Assembly: GCA_963716125.1 (NCBI GenBank)
Contig: OY970294.1
Coordinates: 1,054,001 to 1,118,000 of the forward strand
Length of the DNA: 64,000 nt
Source: Acidiluteibacter sp963716125
GTDB taxonomy: Bacteria; Bacteroidota; Bacteroidia; Flavobacteriales_E; Vicingaceae
Direction: 5' to 3'
This document shows, piece after piece, positions 51,429 through 61,259 of this stretch (within the stretch, counting starts at the first letter, position 1; each line of letters begins with the position of its first letter). A program made the position numbers and the translations under genes. Below the pieces are notes generated by a model that saw only the letters and a program-made list of their open reading frames with translations, made no database searches and was not told the DNA's origin.

Positions 51429-52682
51429 TTAAGGACTAACTACTTGCATCAATTGAGCAGAAATAATTGCTCCAAAGGTACCCACTGCATATCCAAACAC
51501 AGCCAAAAGCACGCCAACTGGAGCTAATGAAGGACTAAATGCAGAAGCAACAATAGGTGCAGATGCTGCTCCGCCTACATTCGCTTGACTGCCAACGGCT
51601 ACAAAGAAGAAAGGAGCCCTTATTAATTTTGCAATACCTAATAGGATGATAACATGAATTAGCATCCAAACTAAACCAATAGCGAAATATCCCAAATTGT
51701 TGAAAATAGCCATAATATCCATCTTCATTCCTATGGTAGCCACTAAAACATATAAAAAGGCACTACCAAATTTCGAAGCTCCTGCGCCTTCATAAGATTT
51801 TAATTTAGTAAAACTTAAAGCTAAACCAGCTATAGTAGCTATTACTACCAACCAAAAAAATCCACTTGCCAATGAACTTAAACGGTAGGAATCTAATGTG
51901 GCTTGATGTTGCTCCATATAAGGCGTAATTAAATCAGAACCAAAATGTGCCAAAGCTGTTCCTCCAAAGCCAATCGCTAATATCACAAAGATATCTGTCA
52001 ATGAAGGATTTCGACTCACGCTTAATCTGTAATTTTCTATGCTGTTTTTTACTTCTGTAATAGCTGATGAGTCAGCTTTAAAGAATTTATCTACTTTCTC
52101 AGAAATTCCTGCTCCAAATAATAGAAATGCCATCCAAATATTGGCAACAATCACATCAACTGTTACCATAGCGCTAAATAATTCATCACTTGGTTGATAA
52201 ATTTCTTTCATGGCTGTTTGATTAGCACCTCCACCAATCCAACTTCCTGCAATAGTCGATAATCCACGCCAAACTTCATCAGGGCCAACTCCACCTACTA
52301 AATCTGGAGAAAAATACGATATTGTTAAAATAGCAACTGGTCCACCAATAATAATTCCTACAGTTCCTGCAAAAAACATAATGATAGCTTTTGGGCCTAA
52401 TTTGAGAATTCCTTTGATATCAATACTTAAACATAACAGAATTAAACTGGCTGGTAATAAATAGCGAGATGCTACGAAATACAATTGAGATGATTCAGCA
52501 TCAACTAATCCAAAACTATTTAATAAACTTGGAATAAAATAGCATAATAATAGGGCGGGAACAAAAGTGTAAAACCGTTGCCATGATTTGTTTTTACTGT
52601 TGGAGCTTACAAATATTAATGCCAAAATAACCATTAATATCCCTAAAATTACTGCATCATTTTTAATTAGAAAGTCTTCCAT
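51429..52682 (-). CDS. DUF819 family membrane protein
   Basis: The 417-residue protein has about 10-12 membrane segments, with IAGSWIGGGANQTAMKEIYQ and a closing VGSQANVGGAASAPIVASAF, which identify the DUF819 family (thought to be transporter-like). It begins the minus-strand set with the holin-like protein and the SDR. The 231-base gap to the kinase gene holds divergent promoters. Confidence 0.88.
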   Translation of the reverse strand: MEDFLIKNDAVILGILMVILALIFVSSNSKNKSWQRFYTFVPALLLCYFIPSLLNSFGLVDAESSQLYFVASRYLLPASLILLCLSIDIKGILKLGPKAIIMFFAGTVGIIIGGPVAILTISYFSPDLVGGVGPDEVWRGLSTIAGSWIGGGANQTAMKEIYQPSDELFSAMVTVDVIVANIWMAFLLFGAGISEKVDKFFKADSSAITEVKNSIENYRLSVSRNPSLTDIFVILAIGFGGTALAHFGSDLITPYMEQHQATLDSYRLSSLASGFFWLVVIATIAGLALSFTKLKSYEGAGASKFGSAFLYVLVATIGMKMDIMAIFNNLGYFAIGLVWMLIHVIILLGIAKLIRAPFFFVAVGSQANVGGAASAPIVASAFSPSLAPVGVLLAVFGYAVGTFGAIISAQLMQVVSP

Positions 52683-52913
52683 ACTTAGTTTATAAATTGA
52701 AATTAAATGCCAAGATACTGCTTTTGTAATTGAAATTTTACATTCAAATTGAATTGTTTAAGTTGATTAAAACATATTTTATTGGTAAAATAAAATGTAT
52801 TTATTTGTAATGTAGGATGATGGAGGTTTATTTTTTTATACAAATAATTCTATTAACCACTTTTTTTTAACACAATATTTTCTATTAATTTTAAATTCTA
52901 AATAGGAAACTAG

Positions 52914-54653
52914 TTGCAATTAACAGGAAAAAAAATAAGCTCGCATTTACAATCAGAATTAAAAAAACTTTCTAATACCGATTGTTGGTTGGTAAATAGG
53001 AGACTAGAAATTGTGCATTCTAATTTTGACTTAGATCGAAAATCTTTTCTTTACAATCTTTTTTTTGGAAGTACAGCATCCATTCAAAAATTCCTTTCAG
53101 AATCATTTTCTCCATTAGTTGAATCCGTTAAAATTGCATTTAAGGGAGATTTTAATACTCAAAATGTGGATGGTTCACGCTTATTTTTTGTGCCATTTCC
53201 CAAAGATGATTTGGTCTTGGTTTTTCTAAAACGTAAAAAGCGAGAAAATTTGCTAAAAAATATTTCAGAGGAAAAACTAATTGAAGATTTGATAACCGAT
53301 GCCATTTGTAAAGTAGATAGAAATGGAATTATAATAGAAGCAAAAGATAATCAATTTCTTGTTTTTACTGAAGAAAAGGAAGGAAGAAGTATTTATACAT
53401 TTTTTAATCAGAATGAAGCCGCTAAACTTCAGTTAATAATAAAAAAAGTATTTGAAAACAATAAAGCAAGTAGATTAAAATTGATGCCAATTTTGAAAGG
53501 GCAAAAAGTATTTTTAAATGTTACTGTTATAAAAAGTAATAACAATGAGGTAGTAATCGTATTTAGAGATGATACAGATAGAAAAGGTGCTGAATTTGAA
53601 TTAAATATCAAAACAAAGGCAGTAGATCATTCCCCTATGGGGATTTGTATTTTAGATTTTGAGGAGCGATATTTTTTATATGCTAATCAAGCTTATTATA
53701 ACCTTACAGGATTTAGCGCTGAGCAAGTTGTAGGTGGTCAAATTAGTATTTTTGATGAGCCTTACACCTCCATGTTTTTTGTTGATGATGAACTGAATAA
53801 AAAACGTGAAATATACAATGCAGCCATTGAAAATAAAGAAAGATATGAAGGGGAGATATTATGCAGAAGGATGAATGGAGAGTTGTATTGGAATCATTTA
53901 ATTTCTATTCCTGTTTTTGATGATTATAGCAAAAATACAATCTTTGTTACATTAGTAAGGGATATTACTGAAAGCAAGTTAAATAACGAAAGATTGATGA
54001 CGGCTATTATTAAGACACAAGAGGAGGAAAGGCATCGTTTTTCACAAGATTTACACGATGGAATAGGCCAATATCTATTAGCTGCAAAAATGAATGTTGC
54101 TGCATTAAAAAATGAAAGTATTTTTAGTGAAGATGAGAATATTATATCGATGGAATTGATTGATAAGTCACTAGATTTATTAAAGGAAGCTATCAACGAA
54201 ACTCGAAATATTTCGCATAATTTGATGTCGCAAACATTAAAAACTTATGGTTTAACTTACGCGATTAATGAGATGGTTTTGTCATACAATAAGGTTCAAA
54301 AATTCAAAATTGAATTTAATCAGACAATTGGTAGTTTACGATGCGAATATGATTTAGAGGTTGGTGTCTATCGTATTATTCAAGAAATGCTGAACAATGC
54401 AATCAAACATTCTAAGGCAAAAAAAATAGATATTGGTGTTTATAAAAAAGCCAATAAAAGTTTAGAAATTCAATTTAACGATGATGGTATAGGGTTTGAT
54501 TTAAATGCTACATTAAATCAAAAAGATTCTGGAATTGGTATCAAGAATATTGAGACAAGAACCTTATTTTTGGGGGGACAATTTAAATTAAATTCAAACA
54601 AAGGTCAAGGAACAAATTTTAGAATTAGTTTACCATTAAATAGAACTAGATGA
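52914..54653 (+). CDS. PAS-domain sensor histidine kinase (HisKA_3 type)
   Basis: The 579-residue protein starts at a TTG (52914; no in-frame ATG nearby). It has no obvious membrane segment. An N-terminal sensory region is followed by a PAS-like domain at about residues 245-360 (DHSPMGICILDFEERYFLYA, YNLTGFSAEQVVG, then RDITESK). The kinase core has EEERHRFSQDLHDGIGQYLL with phospho-acceptor His381, and an ATPase domain with NNAIKHSKAKKIDIGV and GIGIKNIETRT. The response regulator gene overlaps its stop by 4 bases. Confidence 0.9.
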   Translation: MQLTGKKISSHLQSELKKLSNTDCWLVNRRLEIVHSNFDLDRKSFLYNLFFGSTASIQKFLSESFSPLVESVKIAFKGDFNTQNVDGSRLFFVPFPKDDLVLVFLKRKKRENLLKNISEEKLIEDLITDAICKVDRNGIIIEAKDNQFLVFTEEKEGRSIYTFFNQNEAAKLQLIIKKVFENNKASRLKLMPILKGQKVFLNVTVIKSNNNEVVIVFRDDTDRKGAEFELNIKTKAVDHSPMGICILDFEERYFLYANQAYYNLTGFSAEQVVGGQISIFDEPYTSMFFVDDELNKKREIYNAAIENKERYEGEILCRRMNGELYWNHLISIPVFDDYSKNTIFVTLVRDITESKLNNERLMTAIIKTQEEERHRFSQDLHDGIGQYLLAAKMNVAALKNESIFSEDENIISMELIDKSLDLLKEAINETRNISHNLMSQTLKTYGLTYAINEMVLSYNKVQKFKIEFNQTIGSLRCEYDLEVGVYRIIQEMLNNAIKHSKAKKIDIGVYKKANKSLEIQFNDDGIGFDLNATLNQKDSGIGIKNIETRTLFLGGQFKLNSNKGQGTNFRISLPLNRTR

Positions 54654-55318
54654 AAGGAAAAAAAATAAAACTATTGCTTGTTGATGATCACAAAATTATT
54701 AGAGACGGTATTAAAGCTTTAATTGGTGATAAAGACAATATTGAAGTAGTGGGAGAGGTTGCTAGCGGTCAAGAAGCGATAGATTTTTTAGTGAAAAATG
54801 CAGTAGATGTAGTTTTAATGGATATCAATATGCCTGGCATGACAGGAATTGAAACCACAAAAAAGATTCTTTCTAAAAAACCAAAAAAACCAATAGTTTT
54901 GGCACTGAGTATGCACAATGAAGAAGCATATATAGTAGATATGCTTAAAAATGGAGCGAGTGGTTATGTGTTAAAAGAAAGTGGCAGGGAAGAATTGATA
55001 AAAGCTATTCAAACAGTGAATCAAGGAAAGAAATATTTGAGCGCTGAAATGTCTTTGCAGTTAATCGATGATTTAATCAATGGTAAAACACCTATAGATA
55101 GTGCTAAAAATGAAAAATCAAATTTAGTTAATTTGACAAAAAGAGAATTGGAAATCGTAAAGCAGATATCTAACGGAGGTACATCCCATGAAATTTCTCA
55201 GCAATTAAAAATTTCGAAGAGGACTGTTGAGGCTCATAAAAGAAATGTATTTCAAAAATTGGAGATAAAAAATTCTGCCGCATTAGTGAAATACGCATTT
55301 GAAAATAATTTAGTTTAG
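54650..55318 (+). CDS. NarL/LuxR-type response regulator
   Basis: The 222-residue protein has a receiver domain (LLVDDHKIIRDGIKAL, phospho-acceptor Asp in VVLMDINMPGMTG, and GYVLKESGREEL) and a C-terminal LuxR helix-turn-helix (LTKRELEIVKQISNGGTSHE, then ISKRTVEAHKRNVFQKLEIK). It overlaps the kinase gene. Two polysaccharide genes follow 2 bases on, so it may control them or share their transcript. Confidence 0.92.
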   Translation: MKGKKIKLLLVDDHKIIRDGIKALIGDKDNIEVVGEVASGQEAIDFLVKNAVDVVLMDINMPGMTGIETTKKILSKKPKKPIVLALSMHNEEAYIVDMLKNGASGYVLKESGREELIKAIQTVNQGKKYLSAEMSLQLIDDLINGKTPIDSAKNEKSNLVNLTKRELEIVKQISNGGTSHEISQQLKISKRTVEAHKRNVFQKLEIKNSAALVKYAFENNLV

Positions 55319-55320
55319 AA

Positions 55321-56532
55321 ATGATACCATTTTCACCACCCAAAATTTACCAAGAAATAATCGATGAGGTTATTGATACCCTAAAATCTGGTTGGATTAC
55401 AACTGGACCCAAAACAAAACTATTTGAGCAGCAGATTACAGCCTATTGTGATGCAAAAAAGACACTTTGCTTAAATTCTGCTACTATCGGAATGGAATTG
55501 ATATTGAGATGGTTTGGAGTTAAAGAGGGCGATGAAGTTATAATACCAGCCTATACTTATTGTGCTACAGCCAATGTAGTTATTCATTGTGGTGCTAAGC
55601 CAGTGATGGTAGATTGTAGAGATGATTATAATATGGATTTTGCTAAAGTGAAGGCAGCCATCACTGAAAGAACCAAAGTGATTATTCCTGTTGATATTGG
55701 TGGTTATCCTTGCGATTACGAATGTGTAAACGTATTAGTGAAATCGGAAGAAATTCAGAAAAAATTTAAAGCAAATTCGCCTGCTCAAAAAACGTTAAAT
55801 AGAATATTGGTGATGTCCGATTCAGCGCATTCTTTTGGGGCCTATTATCAGAATAAAAGAGCAGGTAGTTTAACGGATGTCTCTGTTTTTTCATTTCATG
55901 CGGTTAAAAATTTAACCACTGCTGAAGGTGGTGCAATCGTTTTAAATTTAGATGATCGATTTGATTGCGATGAAATCTATAAAGAGTTAAATACAAAATC
56001 ATTACATGGTCAAAATAAAGATGCATTAGCAAAGACTCAAAAAGGAAATTGGCGATATGATGTAACTGAAGCTGGTTTTAAAGCTAATATGACAGATATA
56101 AATGCTTCTTTGGGATTAGTAGAATTAAAATATTATGATTCTGAATCTTTAGTGAGACGTAAAGCAATTTTTGAAGCGTATGAAGAAGCTTTTTCAGTAG
56201 AAAAATGGGCGCAATGTCCCGATTATAAAAATGATGAGAAGTTAAGCTGTTATCATCTTTATATGTTGCGTATTCGAAATGTTTCCGAAACGCAAAGAGA
56301 TGCAATTATTCAAGAGATTTTTGAACAAGAGGTCTCTGTAAACGTGCATTTTCAGCCTCTGCCCTTACTTTCTTTCTATAAAAATTTAGATTATAAAATG
56401 TCTGATTTCCCTATGGCTTGGGATAATTATTCAAGAGAAATTTCATTGCCTGTCTATCACAATCTTTCTGATGAGGATGTGCAAAAGGTAATTACTGCTG
56501 TTAAAAATGCTGTTTCAAAAGTGCTCCAATAA
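55321..56532 (+). CDS. DegT/DnrJ/EryC1/StrS sugar aminotransferase
   Basis: The 403-residue PLP enzyme has IPAYTYCATANVVIHCGAKP, SDSAHSFGAYYQNKRAGSL, and FSFHAVKNLTTAEGGAIVL with the PLP-binding Lys196, and a late VHFQPLPLLSFYKNL. It would aminate a keto-sugar nucleotide for polysaccharide synthesis. It overlaps the next gene by 1 base. Confidence 0.92.
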   Translation: MIPFSPPKIYQEIIDEVIDTLKSGWITTGPKTKLFEQQITAYCDAKKTLCLNSATIGMELILRWFGVKEGDEVIIPAYTYCATANVVIHCGAKPVMVDCRDDYNMDFAKVKAAITERTKVIIPVDIGGYPCDYECVNVLVKSEEIQKKFKANSPAQKTLNRILVMSDSAHSFGAYYQNKRAGSLTDVSVFSFHAVKNLTTAEGGAIVLNLDDRFDCDEIYKELNTKSLHGQNKDALAKTQKGNWRYDVTEAGFKANMTDINASLGLVELKYYDSESLVRRKAIFEAYEEAFSVEKWAQCPDYKNDEKLSCYHLYMLRIRNVSETQRDAIIQEIFEQEVSVNVHFQPLPLLSFYKNLDYKMSDFPMAWDNYSREISLPVYHNLSDEDVQKVITAVKNAVSKVLQ

Positions 56533-57122
56533 TGTTGAAGCGACTATTTGACATCTTTTTTTCCTTCATTGGATTAATAATATTACTTCCTTTTTTTCTG
56601 CTAATTAGTTTGTTAATAGTGATAGATTCTAAAGGTGGTGTTTTTTATAGGCAATTGAGAGTAGGTAAAGATAATTTTGATTTTAAGTTATTAAAATTTA
56701 GAAGTATGCAAGCCGGATCAGAAACTAAAGGTTTGCTCACAGTTGGAAACAAAGATGCAAGAATTACTACCATTGGTTATTTTATTAGAAAACATAAAAT
56801 AGATGAATTACCCCAATTAATCAATGTTTTGAAAGGAGACATGAGCTTAGTTGGTCCAAGGCCTGAAGTTAGGAAATATGTAAAGATGTATTCACAGAGG
56901 CAAATGAACGTATTAGCTGTGAAACCAGGTATTACTGATTATGCTTCCTTAGAATATTTTAATGAAAATGAATTGTTGGCAAAGAGTGAAGATCCTGAAA
57001 GTACCTATATCGATGAGGTAATGCCAAGCAAGTTATCTTTAAATTTATACTATATTGAGAAAAGAAATTTGAAAGAAGATTTTGTAATTATTTTGAGGAC
57101 TTTAAAAAGAATTATTAATTAG
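56532..57122 (+). CDS. Sugar transferase (undecaprenyl-phosphate initiating type)
   Basis: The 196-residue protein has the initiating phosphoglycosyltransferase pattern: a reentrant N-terminal membrane segment (FFSFIGLIILLPFFLLISLL), FYRQLRVGKDNFDFKLLKFR, RKHKIDELPQLINVLKGDMS and VGPRPEVRKYV. It would place the first sugar on the lipid carrier. It lies 1 base after the aminotransferase. Its stop overlaps the convergent transglutaminase-like gene by 4 bases. Confidence 0.92.
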   Translation: MLKRLFDIFFSFIGLIILLPFFLLISLLIVIDSKGGVFYRQLRVGKDNFDFKLLKFRSMQAGSETKGLLTVGNKDARITTIGYFIRKHKIDELPQLINVLKGDMSLVGPRPEVRKYVKMYSQRQMNVLAVKPGITDYASLEYFNENELLAKSEDPESTYIDEVMPSKLSLNLYYIEKRNLKEDFVIILRTLKRIIN

Positions 57123-57988
57123 TCTTCCAATAATTTCAATAGAATTTTTATCTCTTCCACTTTATCCATTACACCGGCTTTCCCAAAACAATAAATCAAA
57201 TTATTCAAGAACCTTTTGATAACTGTTAGGTTATCACATGGAAGAAAAAAACCTTCTTGGGGATCAATTTTAAGTTGAACTAAAAAAGATTTGATATCAG
57301 CTTCGTTAAAAATAGTACCGCCATTAAATGGATTAATATAAAACAAAACATCCTCCAAAAGAAACTCATCCACAAAGTCTTCAGGCAAAATAGTGTATGC
57401 TAAAACAAAGTGCTCAGGTAAATTTACACCATAAATAGGAATTTTTAATTCCTTAGCGATGATCATATAAACCAAAGAAAGTGAAATAGGATTACCTTTT
57501 CTACTTTCTATTACATGATTGATAAAACTATTTTGAGGAGAATGAAAGTTCTTTTTATTTCCTGAAAAACCATAAATTTCAAAGAGTACTCTATTGATGA
57601 TTTTAGCTTTTTCTAAGGCAGTATAGTTAGGGTTAATTTCTAACCAAACTTCTTGCACCAATTGACTAAAAAAAGTTTCAATGGATTTAATATCTAAATC
57701 AGGGTATTGATACTTTGCAATGATTAAAGCTCCATCCAATAGGTCTTTACCTTGGCTCTTTTTCCAAACTTTTAGTTCCGACTTAACATTTTCGAACTGA
57801 ATTTGATGAATTAAATTCTCAATTCTTTGCTGTAAAATATTGTTTAAAGAGTTGCCCCAAGCATCTTCTAAGTAAGGAACTATTTGATGACCTAATTGTA
57901 GCAATTCACGCTCTACCTCATGATAAACAAAATCATCAGGATCATCTAATAGTTGAATTAATGCATTTATCTTAGAGTTGTTGGTCAT
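57119..57988 (-). CDS. SirB1/transglutaminase-like protein
   Basis: The 289-residue protein has a helical N-terminal half and a transglutaminase-like C-terminal half with VIESRKGNPISLSLVYMIIA, then LKIPIYGVNLPEHFVLAYTI, as in SirB1 family proteins. The cysteine of true transglutaminases is replaced, since the expected Cys position reads SLSL, so enzymatic activity is doubtful. It ends convergently with the sugar transferase. Confidence 0.85.
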   Translation of the reverse strand: MTNNSKINALIQLLDDPDDFVYHEVERELLQLGHQIVPYLEDAWGNSLNNILQQRIENLIHQIQFENVKSELKVWKKSQGKDLLDGALIIAKYQYPDLDIKSIETFFSQLVQEVWLEINPNYTALEKAKIINRVLFEIYGFSGNKKNFHSPQNSFINHVIESRKGNPISLSLVYMIIAKELKIPIYGVNLPEHFVLAYTILPEDFVDEFLLEDVLFYINPFNGGTIFNEADIKSFLVQLKIDPQEGFFLPCDNLTVIKRFLNNLIYCFGKAGVMDKVEEIKILLKLLED

Positions 57989-58049
57989 TAATTACAAATA
58001 TATAGGGTTAATGGAGTAGATATTATTTTCTTTCCATCTTTTATTAACC

Positions 58050-58937
58050 TTAAATTGTTAATCTATTTAGCACTAATTGAATCAGTTTTTCCATAGCAGG
58101 GTGATAATCTTTACTAAAACTATTTGCTAAACGATTTGCTACAATCACACAAACAGTGCAGGCTTTATGTCCTAGTAATTCACTCAAACCATACAAAGCA
58201 GATGTTTCCATTTCAAAATTACAAATTCTGTGATCATTAAAACTAAAATTGGTCATCCGATCGTTTAAACCTTCGCTATTTAAAGCCAACCGAAGCACTC
58301 TTCCTTGTGGACCATAAAATCCTGGAGCAGTTGCTGTAATTCCTTTTTTTATCCCATCTCCTAATTGATGCAGTAAATCGGTTGATGCAGCTACAAGGTA
58401 AGGTTTAGTAAGTCGTTCACTATAATTACATTGATTAATTATTTCGTTTAAGATTTTTTTATTTTCAGTGGACTCATCATATTGATAAAAATTTAATAAA
58501 CCATCCATTCCAAAAGCATGTGAACTCATTATGAAAGAATCTACTGCTAAATCTTTTTGTAGCGCACCACAAGTTCCAATTCTAACAATTTCAAGGCTTT
58601 TTTTCTCTTTTTTGATGGTTCTATTTTCCAAATCAATATTGACCAAAGCATCTAATTCATTGATAACAATATCTATATTATCTGTCCCTATTCCTGTAGC
58701 AATAGCACTAACTTTTTTGCCGTTGTACATGCCTGTATGCGTTACAAACTCTCTATTGCTTATTTTATAATCAACAGAATCAAAAAAAGAAGAAATTAAT
58801 TCCACTCTTCCCGGATCTCCTACCACAATTATTTTGTCGCCTATGTGTTCAGGTTTTAAGTTTAAGTGATAAACCGATTGGTCGGCATTTAATACTAATT
58901 CAGAAGGAGCTAATTTTTCCATGTTCTTTTTTAACAA
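58050..58937 (-). CDS. Nucleoside phosphorylase (uridine phosphorylase-like)
   Basis: The 295-residue enzyme has the PNP/UDP family motifs KIIVVGDPGRVELISSFFD, VTHTGMYNGKKVSAIATGIG, RIGTCGALQKDLAVDSFIMS and NFEMETSALYGLSELLG. It probably splits a pyrimidine or purine nucleoside with phosphate in salvage. Which nucleoside is uncertain. It starts about 100 bases from the divergent universal stress gene. Confidence 0.87.
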   Translation of the reverse strand: MLKKNMEKLAPSELVLNADQSVYHLNLKPEHIGDKIIVVGDPGRVELISSFFDSVDYKISNREFVTHTGMYNGKKVSAIATGIGTDNIDIVINELDALVNIDLENRTIKKEKKSLEIVRIGTCGALQKDLAVDSFIMSSHAFGMDGLLNFYQYDESTENKKILNEIINQCNYSERLTKPYLVAASTDLLHQLGDGIKKGITATAPGFYGPQGRVLRLALNSEGLNDRMTNFSFNDHRICNFEMETSALYGLSELLGHKACTVCVIVANRLANSFSKDYHPAMEKLIQLVLNRLTI

Positions 58938-58997
58938 TTATTGATAAGAACTGCAAAGAAAAAGAAATAAACAGTTTTATGAGTAAATGCTTCTTAC

Positions 58998-59005
58998 TAT
59001 CTTTG
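58998..59005 (+). promoter_or_regulatory. -7 box before the universal stress gene
   Basis: TATCTTTG matches TAnnTTTG and lies 36 bases upstream of the ATG at 59042, with a TTTA 19 bases upstream of it. It lies downstream of an earlier ATG at 58979, which supports 59042 as the start. Confidence 0.6.
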
Positions 59006-59041
59006 GTTGGTAATCAATATGAATTCCTTAAATCGATAAAA

Positions 59042-59950
59042 ATGGACAATAAAGATGAAATAAAAAGAATATTAATTCCAGTTGATTTTTCTGATACTTC
59101 AATGTTAGCATTGGATCATGCAGTAAATCTGGCAAAAATTGAGAATGCTAAAGTTTATTTATTACATGTTCTTACAGCAGGTTCATACAATACCATGTTG
59201 TCAGGTTTATTTTCTGACGGCTCACAAACAAAGATAAAAGATGCAGTTTCAAGCAAATTGAATTCTATTGCTGCCGATTATAAAAGTAAAAACGGAACTG
59301 AATTTGAAATTGTTTTAACGGAAGGTAAAGTGGCTAGTCAAGTAGTGGATATAGCCCATGATTTAGAAGTTGATATCATAGTAATGGGAACTCATGGTGT
59401 AAGTGGAGCAGAGGAATTCTTTATTGGTAGCAATGCGTATAGAGTAGTAACATCGGCAATGTGTCCTGTACTTACAGTTCAGTCGCATGCTAAAACTCTA
59501 GGATTTAAGAAAATTCTTTTGCCTTTGGATAGTTCACAACATACTAGAGATAAGGTAAGTCAAGCAGCAAAATTGGCTAAATCTTTTGGAGCAGAGATTT
59601 CAATAAAAATGCTAATTACATCAAACCATGAAGAGGAGAAAAACATTTTCAATCTTAAATTGAAACAAACTCAAGACTTTTTAGACCATCATGGAATCAA
59701 GCACACTTCTGAATTTTTAAATGGTGATGATATAGCAGATATGACTATAGAGGCAGCAAAAAAAGAAAATGCTGATTTAATTATTATCATGACGGAGCAA
59801 GAAGCTTCAACTGGCCTTTTTATGGGTAATTATGCTCAAAGAGTAGTAAATCATGCTAAAACTCCAATATTGGCAGTTACTCCTATAGGAATTGTTCAAT
59901 CCTTTACGCAAGACAACTTAGCAGGCTCTTACAAGCCATTTGGATTGTAG
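59042..59950 (+). CDS. Universal stress protein with two Usp domains
   Basis: I chose the ATG at 59042 (MDNKDEIKRILIPVDFSDTS) over an upstream ATG at 58979, as the promoter box lies between them. The 302-residue protein repeats the Usp fold twice. The first domain has IVMGTHGVSGAEEFFIGSNA and the ATP-site VVTSAMCPVLTVQ; the second has KKILLPLDSSQHTRDKV and the weaker VVNHAKTPILAV. Stress-related ATP binding is the family role. A strong terminator follows. Confidence 0.9.
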   Translation: MDNKDEIKRILIPVDFSDTSMLALDHAVNLAKIENAKVYLLHVLTAGSYNTMLSGLFSDGSQTKIKDAVSSKLNSIAADYKSKNGTEFEIVLTEGKVASQVVDIAHDLEVDIIVMGTHGVSGAEEFFIGSNAYRVVTSAMCPVLTVQSHAKTLGFKKILLPLDSSQHTRDKVSQAAKLAKSFGAEISIKMLITSNHEEEKNIFNLKLKQTQDFLDHHGIKHTSEFLNGDDIADMTIEAAKKENADLIIIMTEQEASTGLFMGNYAQRVVNHAKTPILAVTPIGIVQSFTQDNLAGSYKPFGL

Positions 59951-59966
59951 AAAGCGACATATTATT

Positions 59967-60015
59967 AGGGTTTAAAAATTTGATCATTTAAATTTTTAAA
60001 CCCTTTATTTTTATC
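59967..60015 (+). terminator. Rho-independent terminator between the stress gene and cinA
   Basis: A perfect 15-bp stem (AGGGTTTAAAAATTT with AAATTTTTAAACCCT, 59967-60004) with an 8-base GATCATTT loop is followed by TTATTTTTATC. It ends just before the cinA ATG at 60017, so cinA may need its own promoter or read-through. Confidence 0.85.
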
Positions 60016-60016
60016 T

Positions 60017-61258
60017 ATGAAAGCAGAAATTATCACTATTGGCGATGAAATTTTAATCGGACAAACCATCGATTCTAATTCCGCATACATGGGAGTTGAA
60101 CTAAATAAAATAGGAGTTTCTGTCAGTAGAATTACCTCCATTAGTGATACCAAAGAGGAAATTATAACAGCACTTATTGAAGCTCAAAATAGAGTCGATT
60201 TAGTATTAATAACAGGTGGATTAGGACCTACAAAAGATGATATAACCAAACACACACTTGCTGAATTTTTTAATACAGAATTAATTGAATATCCTGAAAT
60301 AAAGGAGTTTATTGTTGATTTGTTTTCAAGACGTAATCGACCTATTTTGGATGTCAATCTTCAGCAAGCATTTTTACCTAAAGAATGTACGATTATTAGA
60401 AATATGGCTGGTACAGCTAGTGGAATGTGGTTTGAAAGGAATGGAAAAGTTGTGGTTTCAATGCCTGGAGTACCTTATGAAATGATATACCTCATGGAAA
60501 ATGGGGTTTTAGATGGTATTTCTAATTTTTTTAAAACACCTGCTATTATTCATAAAACCATCATGACTTTCGGAATTGGGGAGTCTTTTTTGGCAGAAAA
60601 AATTAAGGATTGGGAAAATTCTTTAGATCAAGAAGATATTCATATTGCTTATTTGCCATCTTTAGCCAATGTAAAAATTAGATTGAGCATTCAATCGGAT
60701 AATAGAGCCGAATCTCAGGAAAAAATAGACCGTAAAGTGATGGAATTATTACAAATAGTTCCTGAATACATTTATGGATATGATGACCAAAAGTTAGAGG
60801 AAGCAGTTGGAGATATTTTAAGAGAACATAAAAAAACCTTAGCCACTGCTGAAAGTTGCACAGGTGGTTATGCAGCTCATTTATTAACTTCTATTTCAGG
60901 ATCATCCGATTATTTTTTAGGTTCAGTTGTCGCTTATTCCAATGAGGTAAAAATAGAAAGTTTAGGAGTTAAAGAAGCAAGTATTTCCAAATATGGAGCA
61001 GTAAGTAAAGAAGTGGTGGAACAAATGGCAATTGGAATTCGTAAGAAAATGAAATCTAATTTTGGTATAGCTACATCTGGTGTGGCAGGTCCAAATGGTG
61101 GTACAAAAGAGAAGCCTGTTGGAACGGTTTGGATAGCTATTGCCGATAATGATGAAGTTCTATCAAAATGCTTACAATTAGGCAATCATAGAGAAAGAAA
61201 CATCCAAATGGCTTCTTTTGCCGTACTTAATTTATTACGTTTGCAATTAATTTCATAA
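60017..61258 (+). CDS. CinA-family protein (nicotinamide-nucleotide amidase-like)
   Basis: The 413-residue protein has the N-terminal CinA/MoaB-like domain (ITIGDEILIGQTIDSNSAYM, LITGGLGPTKDDITK) and the C-terminal amidase domain (LATAESCTGGYAAHLLTSIS, GSSDYFLGSVVAYSNEVK, GIATSGVAGPNGGTKEKPVG). The full length points to the bifunctional type that acts in NAD repair. It is followed after 1 base by the peroxiredoxin gene. Confidence 0.93.
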   Translation: MKAEIITIGDEILIGQTIDSNSAYMGVELNKIGVSVSRITSISDTKEEIITALIEAQNRVDLVLITGGLGPTKDDITKHTLAEFFNTELIEYPEIKEFIVDLFSRRNRPILDVNLQQAFLPKECTIIRNMAGTASGMWFERNGKVVVSMPGVPYEMIYLMENGVLDGISNFFKTPAIIHKTIMTFGIGESFLAEKIKDWENSLDQEDIHIAYLPSLANVKIRLSIQSDNRAESQEKIDRKVMELLQIVPEYIYGYDDQKLEEAVGDILREHKKTLATAESCTGGYAAHLLTSISGSSDYFLGSVVAYSNEVKIESLGVKEASISKYGAVSKEVVEQMAIGIRKKMKSNFGIATSGVAGPNGGTKEKPVGTVWIAIADNDEVLSKCLQLGNHRERNIQMASFAVLNLLRLQLIS

Positions 61259-61259
61259 C